Assembly: GCA_012959865.1 (NCBI GenBank)
Contig: DUCH01000070.1
Coordinates: forward strand, 1 to 40,573
Direction of reading: 5' to 3'
DNA length: 40,573 bases
Source: Myxococcales bacterium
GTDB taxonomy: Bacteria > Myxococcota_A > UBA9160 > UBA4427
Numbering within the stretch: position 1 is the stretch's first letter; each line of letters begins with the position of its first letter. Positions 24,502-33,281 of the stretch are shown one piece after another. Under the pieces are notes generated by a model. It made no database searches, was not told the origin of the DNA, and saw only the letters and a program-made list of their open reading frames with translations. A program made the position numbers and the translations under genes.

Positions 24502-24575
24502 GCGCCTCGTATTAGCGCTTTGTATAGGCGCCTTGTATAGGCGCTTCGTATTAGCGCTTTGTATAAGCGCCTCGG
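24502..24575. repeat. 13-bp tandem array, 5.7 units, between slt and the racemase gene
   Basis: Units start at 24502, 24515, 24528, 24541 and 24554, each 13 bases, plus a partial unit at 24567. Consensus GCGC(C/T)(T/C)(C/T)GTATWR, for example GCGCCTTGTATAG. The array begins directly after the slt TAG. The strict 13-base period is not frame-preserving. It resembles the last units of the array at 8410-8435. Confidence 0.85.
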
Positions 24576-24682
24576 ACCGGGGGAGCAGTCCTGGGCGGTG
24601 GTGTATGCTGTTCGGTCCCGATGGGAAGACCGAGGTCGGGGAAAGCTGGCCGCGATAGTGCGCAGCCCGGAGAGGAACCACA

Positions 24683-25825
24683 ATGGGACCGCTTGAAGGT
24701 GTCAAAATTCTTGAAGTTGCAGGCATCGGCCCGGGACCCTTCGCGGGCATGATGTTGTCCGATATGGGGGCCGATGTCGTTCGCATCGACCGAGCCGACC
24801 GGGCTCGCGGTGGCGACCCCGAGAATCCGCCCAAGGATATTCTCGCCCGGGGGCGCCGAAGCGTGGCGGTCGACCTGAAAAACCCCGAAGGCATCGAAAC
24901 GGTGCTTTCGATGGTGGAGCAGGCCGATGTGATCATCGAAGGGTTTCGCCCGGGAGTAATGGAGCGGCTCGGGCTCGGGCCGGATATCTGCCTGGCGCGA
25001 AATCCCGCCCTTGTCTTCGGCCGCATGACGGGCTGGGGTCAGGAGGGTCCCCTGGCGAACGCGGCGGGGCACGACATCAACTACATCGCGTTGACGGGCG
25101 CGCTCCATGCCATTGGTCGGCGCGACCAGGCACCCGTCCCCCCCCTCAACCTGGTGGGCGATTTTGGTGGGGGCGGCATGCTCCTCGCCTACGGGGTGGT
25201 GTGCGCTCTTCTCGAGAAAGCCCGATCGGGCAAGGGCCAGGTGGTCGATGCCGCCATGGTGGATGGGGCCTCGGCCCTGATGGGAATGATCTACGCCATG
25301 AATGCCATGGGGGTCTGGAAAGATGAGCGAGGCGCGAACCTGCTCGATACCGGGTCTCACTTTTATGACGTTTACGAAACTCGGGACGGAAAATATGTTT
25401 CCATTGGCTCTATCGAGCCCCAGTTCTATGCCCTCCTTTTGCAGCAGCTTGGGCTCGAAAACGAAGAGTTGCCATCCCAGATGGATCGCGGGCAGTGGGC
25501 TACTCTCAAGGTCCGGGTGGCCGAAATTTTCAAGACCCGAACCCGGGATGAGTGGTCGGAGATCATGGAGGGAACCGATGTCTGCTATGCGCCGGTTCTC
25601 GACTTGGAAGAAGCCCCGAAACACCCCCATCTGAAATATCGCGAGACCTTCGTCGAAGCGGCTGGGGTGATTCAGCCTGCCCCCGCCCCGCGCTTCAGTC
25701 GTACCTCTCCCGAACTCGTCCGGGTGCCCTCTTTCGAAGGGCAACACACGGACGAAGTTCTGGCCGATTTTGGCTTCGATTCCGAGCGCATCGCTTCCCT
25801 GCGCAACGCCAAGGCGGTGGTTTGA
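24683..25825 (+). CDS. Alpha-methylacyl-CoA racemase-like CaiB/BaiF family enzyme
   Basis: A 380-residue class III CoA-transferase-fold protein. The three catalytic-site residues of Mycobacterium tuberculosis MCR (His126, Asp156, Glu241) have counterparts in matching context: His130 in AAGHDINY, Asp160 in LVGDFGG and Glu245 in [17 protein letters not shown] and LDTGSHFYD, also typical of MCR/AMACR, are present, so a racemase is more likely than a simple CoA transferase. Such enzymes switch 2R to 2S methyl-acyl-CoA so that branched or steroid side chains can enter beta-oxidation. GGAGAGGA before the ATG is a strong ribosome site. It follows a 13-bp array and precedes an unrelated SPFH gene. 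Confidence 0.87.
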   Translation: MGPLEGVKILEVAGIGPGPFAGMMLSDMGADVVRIDRADRARGGDPENPPKDILARGRRSVAVDLKNPEGIETVLSMVEQADVIIEGFRPGVMERLGLGPDICLARNPALVFGRMTGWGQEGPLANAAGHDINYIALTGALHAIGRRDQAPVPPLNLVGDFGGGGMLLAYGVVCALLEKARSGKGQVVDAAMVDGASALMGMIYAMNAMGVWKDERGANLLDTGSHFYDVYETRDGKYVSIGSIEPQFYALLLQQLGLENEELPSQMDRGQWATLKVRVAEIFKTRTRDEWSEIMEGTDVCYAPVLDLEEAPKHPHLKYRETFVEAAGVIQPAPAPRFSRTSPELVRVPSFEGQHTDEVLADFGFDSERIASLRNAKAVV

Positions 25826-25967
25826 AGTCGATTTTCCTCGGTTCGACACGATTTTCGCCCCGGGCAGCAGCTTTCCGCAACGGGCGACACTTGTTTTCGA
25901 GCGTTACCCTGCGTCGCGACGAATTCGTAGCCGCACTCAAGAATGACCCACCAGCCAGGAGAAAAAC

Positions 25968-26849
25968 GTGAATCCGAAACTAACTGCCGTCTTCATTGCC
26001 GTCCTCGCGATCATTATGTTCGGTCGACAATTCTTTCATCAGGTTCCGGCAGGTCATGTGGGCGTGGCGACGTTCTTTGGCGAGGTGCAGGATTTTCCTT
26101 ATCCCGAGGGTCCGCATTTCCCGGTGAATCCACTCTTCGCCTGGCACGATATGGACGTTCGGGAGAAGTCCACCAAGTTGCCCGGGATCGATGTGCCTAC
26201 CCGGGACCAATTGCTCACCAAGATCGATCTGAGTATTCAGTACCGGTTGAACGGGAAAAAGGCCCCGCTGATTTTTCGGGAGACCGGTGACGAGAGCCAG
26301 GTCGTTGCGGTCCACATGATTCCCAAGGTGCGCTCCCTGCTGCGCGAACTGGGGACGAATATCGATCGGGCCGAGGATTTCTTTCTGGAGGAAACCCGTG
26401 ACCGTTTGGCGGTGGGCCTCCAAGAAGGCCTTTCGGCGTACGTTGGGCCTCGGGGCATCATCATCGATACGGTCCTGGTACGCGGCATCAACCTGCCCAC
26501 GGTTCTCGCCAAGGCCATCGAGCAGAAGAAGGAGCGCGAGCAGGCGGGCGAGCGGGAGAAGGCCGAACTCGAGCGTTTCCGAACCGAGCAGCAGCAGCAG
26601 GTCGCCGCGGCTCGGGCGAAGCGTGAGGCGGCCGAAGAGGACGCCAACACGGTGAAGATCCTCGCCGACGCAAAGGCCTATGAAATTGCGGCGATCAACC
26701 GAGCCGTCTCGAAGAACCCCGCCTATGTTCAACTCCAAGCTTTGGAAGCGCTGAAGAAGATCGCCGAAGATCCCTCGGCCAAGATCTACTTCTTGGACGG
26801 GTCGAGCCCCCAACCCCTCCCGTTGCTTCACATGGGCGACCAGCAGTAG
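25968..26849 (+). CDS. Prohibitin/HflC-like SPFH-domain protein
   Basis: A 293-residue membrane-anchored SPFH protein. One N-terminal helix (residues 5-20) is followed by the SPFH domain (about 25-190, including VPAGHVGVATFFG and GIIIDTVLVRGINLP) and a Gln/Glu/Arg/Ala-rich coiled coil (about 190-245), ending in FLDGSSPQPLP. Such proteins form membrane ring assemblies and hold proteases such as FtsH or organise lipid domains; no FtsH or partner (HflK) gene is adjacent. The GTG start (25968) follows CAGGAG. Convergent with MATE, 31 bp apart. Confidence 0.88.
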   Translation: MNPKLTAVFIAVLAIIMFGRQFFHQVPAGHVGVATFFGEVQDFPYPEGPHFPVNPLFAWHDMDVREKSTKLPGIDVPTRDQLLTKIDLSIQYRLNGKKAPLIFRETGDESQVVAVHMIPKVRSLLRELGTNIDRAEDFFLEETRDRLAVGLQEGLSAYVGPRGIIIDTVLVRGINLPTVLAKAIEQKKEREQAGEREKAELERFRTEQQQQVAAARAKREAAEEDANTVKILADAKAYEIAAINRAVSKNPAYVQLQALEALKKIAEDPSAKIYFLDGSSPQPLPLLHMGDQQ

Positions 26850-26880
26850 ATCCGGGGCTGTAGAGTTGAATCTTTTTCGT

Positions 26881-28338
26881 TCAAGGCCGTTCTGAAGTCT
26901 TTTCGAGGCTGTCGGTCGCGGTACGCGTGGAGTGAGCCCGGGTCCAGCGGCCGGTGGCCAGCCAAGCCCCGGTAATCACGGTTCCTGTCATGGTGCTGAT
27001 GAACTGGGCGATGAAGAGCCCGTCGGGCCCCATGTTTCGGGTTTCCGCAAGATAAATGCCCAGGGGAAGGGTGAGCAGTAAAGCATTCATCACGGTGACG
27101 AGCATGGGGACGATCACGTCTCCGGCCCCCTGGAGTGCCCTAAAGAAGACGAAGGAAAAGGCGAGGGGAAAGAACGAAGCCGCCTGCCAGACCAACATGC
27201 GGCTACCGATGGCGATCACCTCGGGGTCGTCGGTAAAAATTCGCAGGAGCGTTTCGCGAAAGAAGTAAAGGGCGGTGCCCAGAGTCCACATCAAGACGAT
27301 GTGAACTCCGAGTCCAACTCGGATGGAGCGCCACGCCCGGGACACGTTGTTCGAGCCGAGAGCCTGGCCGACCAGGGTTGATACGGCTCCCGCCAAGGGG
27401 AAACAGATCATCGGCGCCAGCATGCCCAGGCGCAGGCCGATCGAGTATGCGGTTTGGGCCGTGTCGCCGAAGTTCCCCATTATTCGAATGAAAAAAACCG
27501 TAACCAAGAAAGTGCCCAACATTTGTAGGGCCGGTGGCCAAGCAAGAACCAGAACGCTCTTCATGACTGCGGGGTGGGGTCGCAAGTGATGGCTGCGGAC
27601 GTGGACGCGGCTCGAGCCGCCGAAGAGAACCCGGCTGATCAGAATGATTGAGCCGACCTGTCCGACTCCGATGCCCAGGGCAACGCCCCGGATTCCCAGG
27701 GCGGGCATGCCCAGATTTCCATAGATCAAGCACCACTCGCCGAAGAGCGCCAGCAGGGTTTGAACGACGGCGATGAGGAAGGGTGTGGCGGTATCCCCGG
27801 CGCCGTTGAGAATCGCGTTGAAAATGTTGACAAAGACAAAACCGAAGTTGAGAAGCAAGACCAAGCGCACATAGGGGATACCCACGGCGAGTACTTCGGG
27901 TGAGACGTTCATCATTCCGAGAAGTTCGCCGGGAAAGGCGAGTCCCGCAGCTGCGAGAAAGCAGGAAAGAATCAGACCCATCACCAAGGTCTGGCCAGCC
28001 ACATGGTCGGCGCGGTCCGGCTTGCCCTCCCCGACGCTGCGGGCGATCAGCCCCTGGGTGCCAAAGCTTGCGCCCATCACGAGCATGAAGATGAACTGCC
28101 GAAGGGATTGATTGGTAACGACGACCGCGGTGACCGCCTGATCGCCCATCCCACTGATCAACTTCAAGTCAACCAGCTGAAAGAGAACTCCGCCAAAGAG
28201 GCTGGTGGCTACGAGCGGTAGGGCCAATACCATGAGAGAAAGAAAGAGGCTGCCGCGTGTGTGGTCGCGATCGCGCCACCGAGCGAAGAAGCTTTTTTGG
28301 CGCGCCTCGTCCGGGCTCAGATCTATTTCTGGGGACAC
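26881..28338 (-). CDS. MATE-family efflux transporter
   Basis: A 485-residue multidrug and toxin extrusion protein with about 12 predicted membrane helices, in the inner membrane, driving cation or proton antiport. Two bundles are visible as repeated halves, each opening near a PLVATSLFGG-like or PPALQMLGTF segment. LNGAGDTATPF and LQGAGDVIVPM are the paired motifs at equivalent places in the two halves. The substrate cannot be assigned. It starts with GTG at 28338, and the Nudix gene ends 51 bp upstream on the same strand, so the two may be cotranscribed. Confidence 0.92.
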   Translation of the reverse strand: MSPEIDLSPDEARQKSFFARWRDRDHTRGSLFLSLMVLALPLVATSLFGGVLFQLVDLKLISGMGDQAVTAVVVTNQSLRQFIFMLVMGASFGTQGLIARSVGEGKPDRADHVAGQTLVMGLILSCFLAAAGLAFPGELLGMMNVSPEVLAVGIPYVRLVLLLNFGFVFVNIFNAILNGAGDTATPFLIAVVQTLLALFGEWCLIYGNLGMPALGIRGVALGIGVGQVGSIILISRVLFGGSSRVHVRSHHLRPHPAVMKSVLVLAWPPALQMLGTFLVTVFFIRIMGNFGDTAQTAYSIGLRLGMLAPMICFPLAGAVSTLVGQALGSNNVSRAWRSIRVGLGVHIVLMWTLGTALYFFRETLLRIFTDDPEVIAIGSRMLVWQAASFFPLAFSFVFFRALQGAGDVIVPMLVTVMNALLLTLPLGIYLAETRNMGPDGLFIAQFISTMTGTVITGAWLATGRWTRAHSTRTATDSLEKTSERP

Positions 28339-28389
28339 AATGCTCTTTCAGTGGTTCGGAATTTCGGGAGGGGCGAGCATAGCGGGCGC

Positions 28390-29028
28390 TCAACGCCAGG
28401 CGAAAACGGGCTGCTCGTAGTGGGCGACCCGGGTGGATTCGCCCCGAAGCACGACTTCGCGAAGCTGGTAGAGGATGGCTGCAGTCGGAGCATGGATCGA
28501 TGCGTCGAGCATCGCGATGGGAACCGAGATCACCGGACGATCGCTCTCGGGTATTTCTCGCAGCTGGGGAACGTCAGGATGCTCGAGACAAGCAAGAGGG
28601 ACTCGATAGACCTCGGCAACTTCTTCGGGGTTCGGGAGAAAAATCGGGTTTTCGTCGGCCCAGACGACCACCGGCGTGATCACGAAGCCCGAACGGGTGG
28701 GGTAGTCGTCGAGCAGTCCGATGACCGATGCCGGAGGAAGAGAGAGTCCGACCTCCTCCTCGGTCTCCCGAAGCGCGGTCTGAGCGGCCGTTTCCCCCGC
28801 GTCCATGCGGCCGCCGGGAAGCGCCCACTGGCCCGGGTGATCGCGCATGTCCGAAGCTCGACGAGTGATCACAAAGCAAGCTTCGTTGCTGTCATTGGCC
28901 ACGATCAACAGTGCCACTGCCGCGGGTGTCAGGCCAGAATCTGTCGGTGGGACGCGTTCGAAGCGAGCGAGATTGGCTACTGTTTGGCCGCGAGTGCGGT
29001 CGTCCATGATGAACCGCGGGGCCGACAT
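28390..29028 (-). CDS. Nudix hydrolase (CoA-pyrophosphatase-like)
   Basis: A 212-residue Nudix protein. The Nudix box is complete: GRMDAGE, then seven residues and RETEEEVGL (G-x5-E-x7-RE-U-x-EE-x-G-U). Upstream, SDMRDHPGQWALPGG is the typical lead-in of the CoA diphosphatase (NudL-like) group. Such enzymes hydrolyse CoA or acyl-CoA, which suits a genome with many acyl-CoA enzymes, but other nucleoside diphosphate substrates are possible. The last 20 residues are less conserved. ATG 29028 is chosen; ATG 29007 is a second possibility. Divergent from the alpha/beta hydrolase, only 29 bp apart, so their promoters must overlap. Confidence 0.88.
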   Translation of the reverse strand: MSAPRFIMDDRTRGQTVANLARFERVPPTDSGLTPAAVALLIVANDSNEACFVITRRASDMRDHPGQWALPGGRMDAGETAAQTALRETEEEVGLSLPPASVIGLLDDYPTRSGFVITPVVVWADENPIFLPNPEEVAEVYRVPLACLEHPDVPQLREIPESDRPVISVPIAMLDASIHAPTAAILYQLREVVLRGESTRVAHYEQPVFAWR

Positions 29029-29057
29029 GGCCCGAGCATAACGCGTTGGAGGTCGGC

Positions 29058-30005
29058 ATGGCCTTCACACTTTCATCAGGAGCGATCCCCATGGCGCCCC
29101 AGCCGGACGACTCCCTCATTCCCAGTGGCGTCCGCCGTCGTCGCATAGCCCTCCCGGATCGCGGGGTCGAGATCGCGCTGCTGGATTGGGGGGGCGATGG
29201 GCCCGTGGCGCTGCTCCACCACGCCAACGGTTTCTGCGCTGCCCTCTGGGCTCCGGTGGCCGAGCGACTCCGAGAATGCTTCCGGGTGGTCGCTATGGAC
29301 GCCCGAGGTCATGGGGATTCCTCCATGCCCGCCGAAGGCGCGGTGGCCGAAGCCTTTGACTGGACGACCATGGCGGCCGATGTTGGGGTCGTTGCGGCGG
29401 AGCTTCTGAAGGAGAGCGGCGACCGTCAACTGGGTCTGGGGCTCGGGCATTCATTCGGCGGCACGTTGACTCTCGCCGCCGAGAGCGCGCGTCCCGGACT
29501 CTACCGCCGCATCGTTCTTGCCGATCCGGTGATTCCGCCGACGCCCGCGATGCTGGCCGAAATGGACTGGGGGGATCGGCCTCCCCTGGCGGAGCTTGCC
29601 CGTCGTCGGCGCGATATCTGGCCGAATCGCGACGTGGCCCGGGAGCGGCTTGCAGGGAAAGCTCTTTTTGCTCGGTGGACGCCCCGGGCGCTGGATCTCT
29701 ATCTCGGGGAGGGGCTGGGCGACCGGGAGGATGGCCAGGTGGAACTCAAGTGTTCCCGGGAGGTCGAAGCGCTGATTTTCGAGTCATCCGCATCCCTCAA
29801 CCTTTTCGAGTGCGTGACTTCGGTCGCCGCGCCTTCGCTCTTTCTCTGGGCCCGGGATGGGAATTTTCCCCGTACGGTCTACGAGGAACTCTGTAGGGGG
29901 ATGGGTGAAACCCGGATCGTTGATGCGGATGCCGGCCATCTGATTCCCATGGAGGCGCCCGACTGGGTGGCTGATCGGGTGCTCGAGTTCTGCTCGGAGC
30001 GCTGA
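29058..30005 (+). CDS. Alpha/beta hydrolase
   Basis: A 315-residue alpha/beta-hydrolase with the Ser132 nucleophile in GHSFGG, an oxyanion-hole HHANGF near the first strands, DARGHGDSS after strand 4 and a C-terminal His in AGHLIPMEAP. Ser rather than Asp marks an esterase, lipase, thioesterase or C-C hydrolase instead of an epoxide hydrolase. The frame opens at TTG 29046; I prefer ATG 29058 because GGAGG (29048-29052) lies 5 bases before it. The substrate is unknown. Confidence 0.85.
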   Translation: MAFTLSSGAIPMAPQPDDSLIPSGVRRRRIALPDRGVEIALLDWGGDGPVALLHHANGFCAALWAPVAERLRECFRVVAMDARGHGDSSMPAEGAVAEAFDWTTMAADVGVVAAELLKESGDRQLGLGLGHSFGGTLTLAAESARPGLYRRIVLADPVIPPTPAMLAEMDWGDRPPLAELARRRRDIWPNRDVARERLAGKALFARWTPRALDLYLGEGLGDREDGQVELKCSREVEALIFESSASLNLFECVTSVAAPSLFLWARDGNFPRTVYEELCRGMGETRIVDADAGHLIPMEAPDWVADRVLEFCSER

Positions 30006-30148
30006 GGCCTGAGCCCTAAATCTCCGGACTTCGTGGGCCGGAGGGGGCCGTCGCTCGGATGCCGGGTATCATCGGCCTTCGCCAACCGGGTTGACGCCGA
30101 GGGCATCGGCGCTTCGGTACTCGGCGGTGGAGAGCGAGGGGTGTCGAT

Positions 30149-33100
30149 GTGAACGAGCGTGGCAATGGACCCGCCAGTCTGAACTCGGATTCGGTCGAGC
30201 CCGAAGAAGTCCCCGAACCCAATTCGCCCTATTACCCGGGTTTTGGTGTGAATGCTGGAGCGGTCGAGGAACTCCACGGTCTCTACGCGGCCAACCCGGC
30301 GTCGGTGGACGCCGGTTGGCGAGCTCATTTTGAGTCGGAGAATTCGTTGCTTCTCCGCTCTTTCAATTCCCCGCCCGCGCCTCTTTCTGCTCCCTCGCCT
30401 GCGCCTCATTCCGCCCCTCCGCCCGCGGAGCCATCCGCCTCTCCAATTTTCCATCCACCCGCCCCTCCAATTTCCCATCCACCCGCCCCTCCGATCTCCG
30501 TCGCCGAGCCCTCACCCCCTCTTCAGGGTTCCTCGGCCCGCCGGGATCTTCCCGATGCGCCCGCGCCTCCGGACCCCTTTGCCGCGCTCCAGCAGGCCGA
30601 TCGGTACGCCCGGGTCCTCCGTTTGATTCATTTTTATCGGGCCCGCGGGCACCGCATCGCGGACAGCGATCCCCTAGGCGGTCGGTCCAGCTATTTCCCC
30701 GAATTGGATCCTGCGCATTATGGGCTGGGCGATGACGACATGGGGGCCCACTTCATTACGGGTGACCTGCCCGGAGGCAGCATTCAGACTTTGGGTGAAA
30801 TCCTGAGCCGTCTGCGTGCGACGTATTGCGGGAAGATCGGAGCCGAGTACACCCATGTCCAGGATCCCGGGCGCAAGGCTTGGCTCCAGGATGTGATGGA
30901 GAAAACCCAGAACAAGGCCCAGTTGGGAAACCAGGAACGTCGTCTGATCTTTGAGCAACTCGTCGGTGCAGATCTCTTCGAGACATTCGTCCATACGAAG
31001 TTTGTCGGGCAGAAACGCTTCTCCCTCGAAGGGGCCGACACGGCGATTCCCATGCTTCAGGCGGCCATTGAATTGGCGCCGCGGTTGGGCATTAACGAGA
31101 TCGTTCTGGGGATGTCCCATCGTGGGCGCCTGAATGTACTCGCCAATGTACTGGGCAAGGCCTACCAAGCGATATTCGGGGAGTTTCAGGATAACCCCCT
31201 GGTGATTTCTCCCTTCGGATCCGGGGATGTGAAATACCACAAGGGTTATTCGACGGATCGATTTGTCGAGTCGGGAGAGCGGGTCCACCTCACTCTCACA
31301 TCCAATCCTTCTCATCTGGAGGCCGTGAACCCGGTGGTGGTGGGCCGAGCGCGGGCCAAACAAATTCGCGCAGGCGACACCGAGGGAGAGACGATTCTTC
31401 CGATTCTGCTCCATGGGGATGCGGCCTTCGCGGGTCAGGGGATCGTGGCTGAAACCCTGAACCTCTCCCAACTGCCCGGTTATTCTACGGGCGGCACGCT
31501 CCACATCATCATCAACAATCAAATCGGGTTTACCACGACTCCGGCCGAGGCTCGCTCGACGCTCTATTGCAGCGACGTCGCGAAGATGATCCAGATTCCT
31601 ATTTTCCATGTCAACGGCGATGCCCCCGAGGCGGCTGTTCACTGCATCAAGTTGGCCATGGAATACCGTAAGCGTTTTCAGGATGACGTTGTGGTCGATC
31701 TTGTCTGCTATCGCCGACACGGTCACAACGAGGGTGACGAACCCGCGTTCACCCAGCCGCGGCTGTATTCGAAAATTCGTAGCCGCCGCCTTCTCCGTGA
31801 ACTTTATGCCGAACACCTGATTCGCGAGGGAGTTCTGTCCACAGAACAGGTGACGGAGATAGAGGACACTCGGAAGACGGCCCTCAACGAAGCCTACGAT
31901 TCGATTCAATCCCGTCCGCCTGGCCCCGACGAACCCTACGAACCCAACGGACCCTGGACGGGATTTTCCCGCGTTCGACCCAACGAGGACGTGAATACCG
32001 CGATCTCTGTCGAGCGCTTGTCACAAATCGCCGAAGGGCTGGGCAGTCTTCCCGAGTACTTTCATTTGCACCCCAAGCTGAAAGCGCTGGTCTACCGCCG
32101 GGGCCGGACCATCGAGGATCACGCTCCCATCGACTGGGCGATGGCCGAGGCACTGGCGTTCGGCAGCCTCCTGCTCGAGGGCACAGCAGTTCGACTCTCG
32201 GGTCAGGATTGTTCGCGCGGGACGTTCAGCCATCGTCACGCCGTTTTCGTAGACCAGGAAAGCGGGGAGGAATACGCTCCTCTCGATCATCTCTCCGACG
32301 CCCAGGCACATTTTGAAGTTCTCGATAGTCTGCTCTCGGAGGCCGCCGTTCTCGGCTTCGAGTATGGCTATAGCCTGGCCGATCCCGGAACGCTGACGCT
32401 CTGGGAGGCGCAGTTCGGAGATTTTGTGAACGGTGCCCAGGTAATTATCGACCAGTTCATTACTTCGGCCCATGTCAAATGGGGGCGCATGAGTGGATTG
32501 GTCATGCTTCTCCCGCACGGCTACGAGGGGCAAGGCCCCGAGCATTCGAGCGCGCGGGTCGAACGTTTTCTTCAGACCTGCGCCGAAGATTGCATGCAGG
32601 TTGTGAACTGCACGACAGCGGCGCAGTACTTTCATGTTCTCCGGCGCCAAATGCGGAGAAAATATCGGGCGCCCATGGTCATTTTTACGCCCAAGAGCCT
32701 GCTTCGCGCTCCGATGGCTACTTCTCGGGTAGAAGATTTGAGCGAATCCAGTTTTCAAACAGTGATCGACGACCCGCTGACGTCGGCGGACCCTGGCCGG
32801 GTGGAACGTGTGCTTCTGAGCTTTGGCAAAGTCTTTTATGACCTGCTCGCGGAACGAGAACTGCTCAAGGGGGACGCCTCCGAACGCATCGCTCTGGTGC
32901 GCGTCGAGGAACTCTACCCCTGGCCCGAAGCGCGTTTGCGCGAAATTTTTTCCGCTTACTCCAATGCCCAGCGAGTCTTTTGGGTTCAGGAAGAACCCCG
33001 CAATATGGGAGCGTGGACCTTCGTTCGAGATCGTCTATCGGATTTAGTGGCTGAGAACATTCGTCTCGAGTACGCGGGTCGGGAGGCTTCGGCGAGTACG

Positions 33101-33175
33101 GCCACTGGTTCCATGCGTGTGCATCGAAGCGAGCAAGCGATGCTGGTGGCCGATGCGTTTGAGGATTTGGAGTAG
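30149..33175 (+). CDS. sucA: 2-Oxoglutarate dehydrogenase E1 component
   Basis: A 1,008-residue thiamine-diphosphate-dependent E1 that decarboxylates 2-oxoglutarate in the TCA cycle. Order: an N-terminal 35-residue helix-rich segment (PYYPGFG, then SVDAGWRAHFE) for E2/E3 contact, a Pro/Ala/Ser-rich tether (about residues 70-135), the E1 body from about 145 with IHFYRARGHRIADSDPLG, then GMSHRGRLN (about 320), HGDAAFAGQG (about 421) and NNQIGFTT, and the C-terminal transketolase-like domain with GHNEGDEP and GYEGQGPEHSSAR. It starts with GTG 30149. No sucB or lpd follows; acyl-CoA dehydrogenases do, so the E2 is encoded elsewhere. Confidence 0.94.
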   Translation: MNERGNGPASLNSDSVEPEEVPEPNSPYYPGFGVNAGAVEELHGLYAANPASVDAGWRAHFESENSLLLRSFNSPPAPLSAPSPAPHSAPPPAEPSASPIFHPPAPPISHPPAPPISVAEPSPPLQGSSARRDLPDAPAPPDPFAALQQADRYARVLRLIHFYRARGHRIADSDPLGGRSSYFPELDPAHYGLGDDDMGAHFITGDLPGGSIQTLGEILSRLRATYCGKIGAEYTHVQDPGRKAWLQDVMEKTQNKAQLGNQERRLIFEQLVGADLFETFVHTKFVGQKRFSLEGADTAIPMLQAAIELAPRLGINEIVLGMSHRGRLNVLANVLGKAYQAIFGEFQDNPLVISPFGSGDVKYHKGYSTDRFVESGERVHLTLTSNPSHLEAVNPVVVGRARAKQIRAGDTEGETILPILLHGDAAFAGQGIVAETLNLSQLPGYSTGGTLHIIINNQIGFTTTPAEARSTLYCSDVAKMIQIPIFHVNGDAPEAAVHCIKLAMEYRKRFQDDVVVDLVCYRRHGHNEGDEPAFTQPRLYSKIRSRRLLRELYAEHLIREGVLSTEQVTEIEDTRKTALNEAYDSIQSRPPGPDEPYEPNGPWTGFSRVRPNEDVNTAISVERLSQIAEGLGSLPEYFHLHPKLKALVYRRGRTIEDHAPIDWAMAEALAFGSLLLEGTAVRLSGQDCSRGTFSHRHAVFVDQESGEEYAPLDHLSDAQAHFEVLDSLLSEAAVLGFEYGYSLADPGTLTLWEAQFGDFVNGAQVIIDQFITSAHVKWGRMSGLVMLLPHGYEGQGPEHSSARVERFLQTCAEDCMQVVNCTTAAQYFHVLRRQMRRKYRAPMVIFTPKSLLRAPMATSRVEDLSESSFQTVIDDPLTSADPGRVERVLLSFGKVFYDLLAERELLKGDASERIALVRVEELYPWPEARLREIFSAYSNAQRVFWVQEEPRNMGAWTFVRDRLSDLVAENIRLEYAGREASASTATGSMRVHRSEQAMLVADAFEDLE
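30441..30500. repeat. 24-bp tandem repeat inside the sucA Pro-rich tether
   Basis: Two 24-bp units (30441-30464 and 30465-30488) plus a partial third, encoding PPAPPIFH, PPAPPISH and PPAPPISV. In frame, so it changes only tether length. Confidence 0.8.
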
Positions 33176-33281
33176 AGGCGCCTCCCCCCCCCTCCGCAGT
33201 GTCGGGCGCTATCCTTGTCCAAATCGATTCAGGGGACGTGGAGGCCATGCGGCGTTCCGAAGTAGGATGGAGAACTATTTT

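Noticed and set aside
24551-25849. Antisense open frame of about 430 codons opposite the racemase gene
   Set aside because: The racemase on the plus strand has three catalytic-site residues and a strong ribosome site; the antisense frame has no domain.
30091-30115. TTGACG as the -35 of a sucA promoter
   Set aside because: No acceptable -10 at 16-18 bases downstream.
30674-31909. Antisense frame of about 410 codons inside sucA
   Set aside because: SucA is certain, and the antisense product has no family features.
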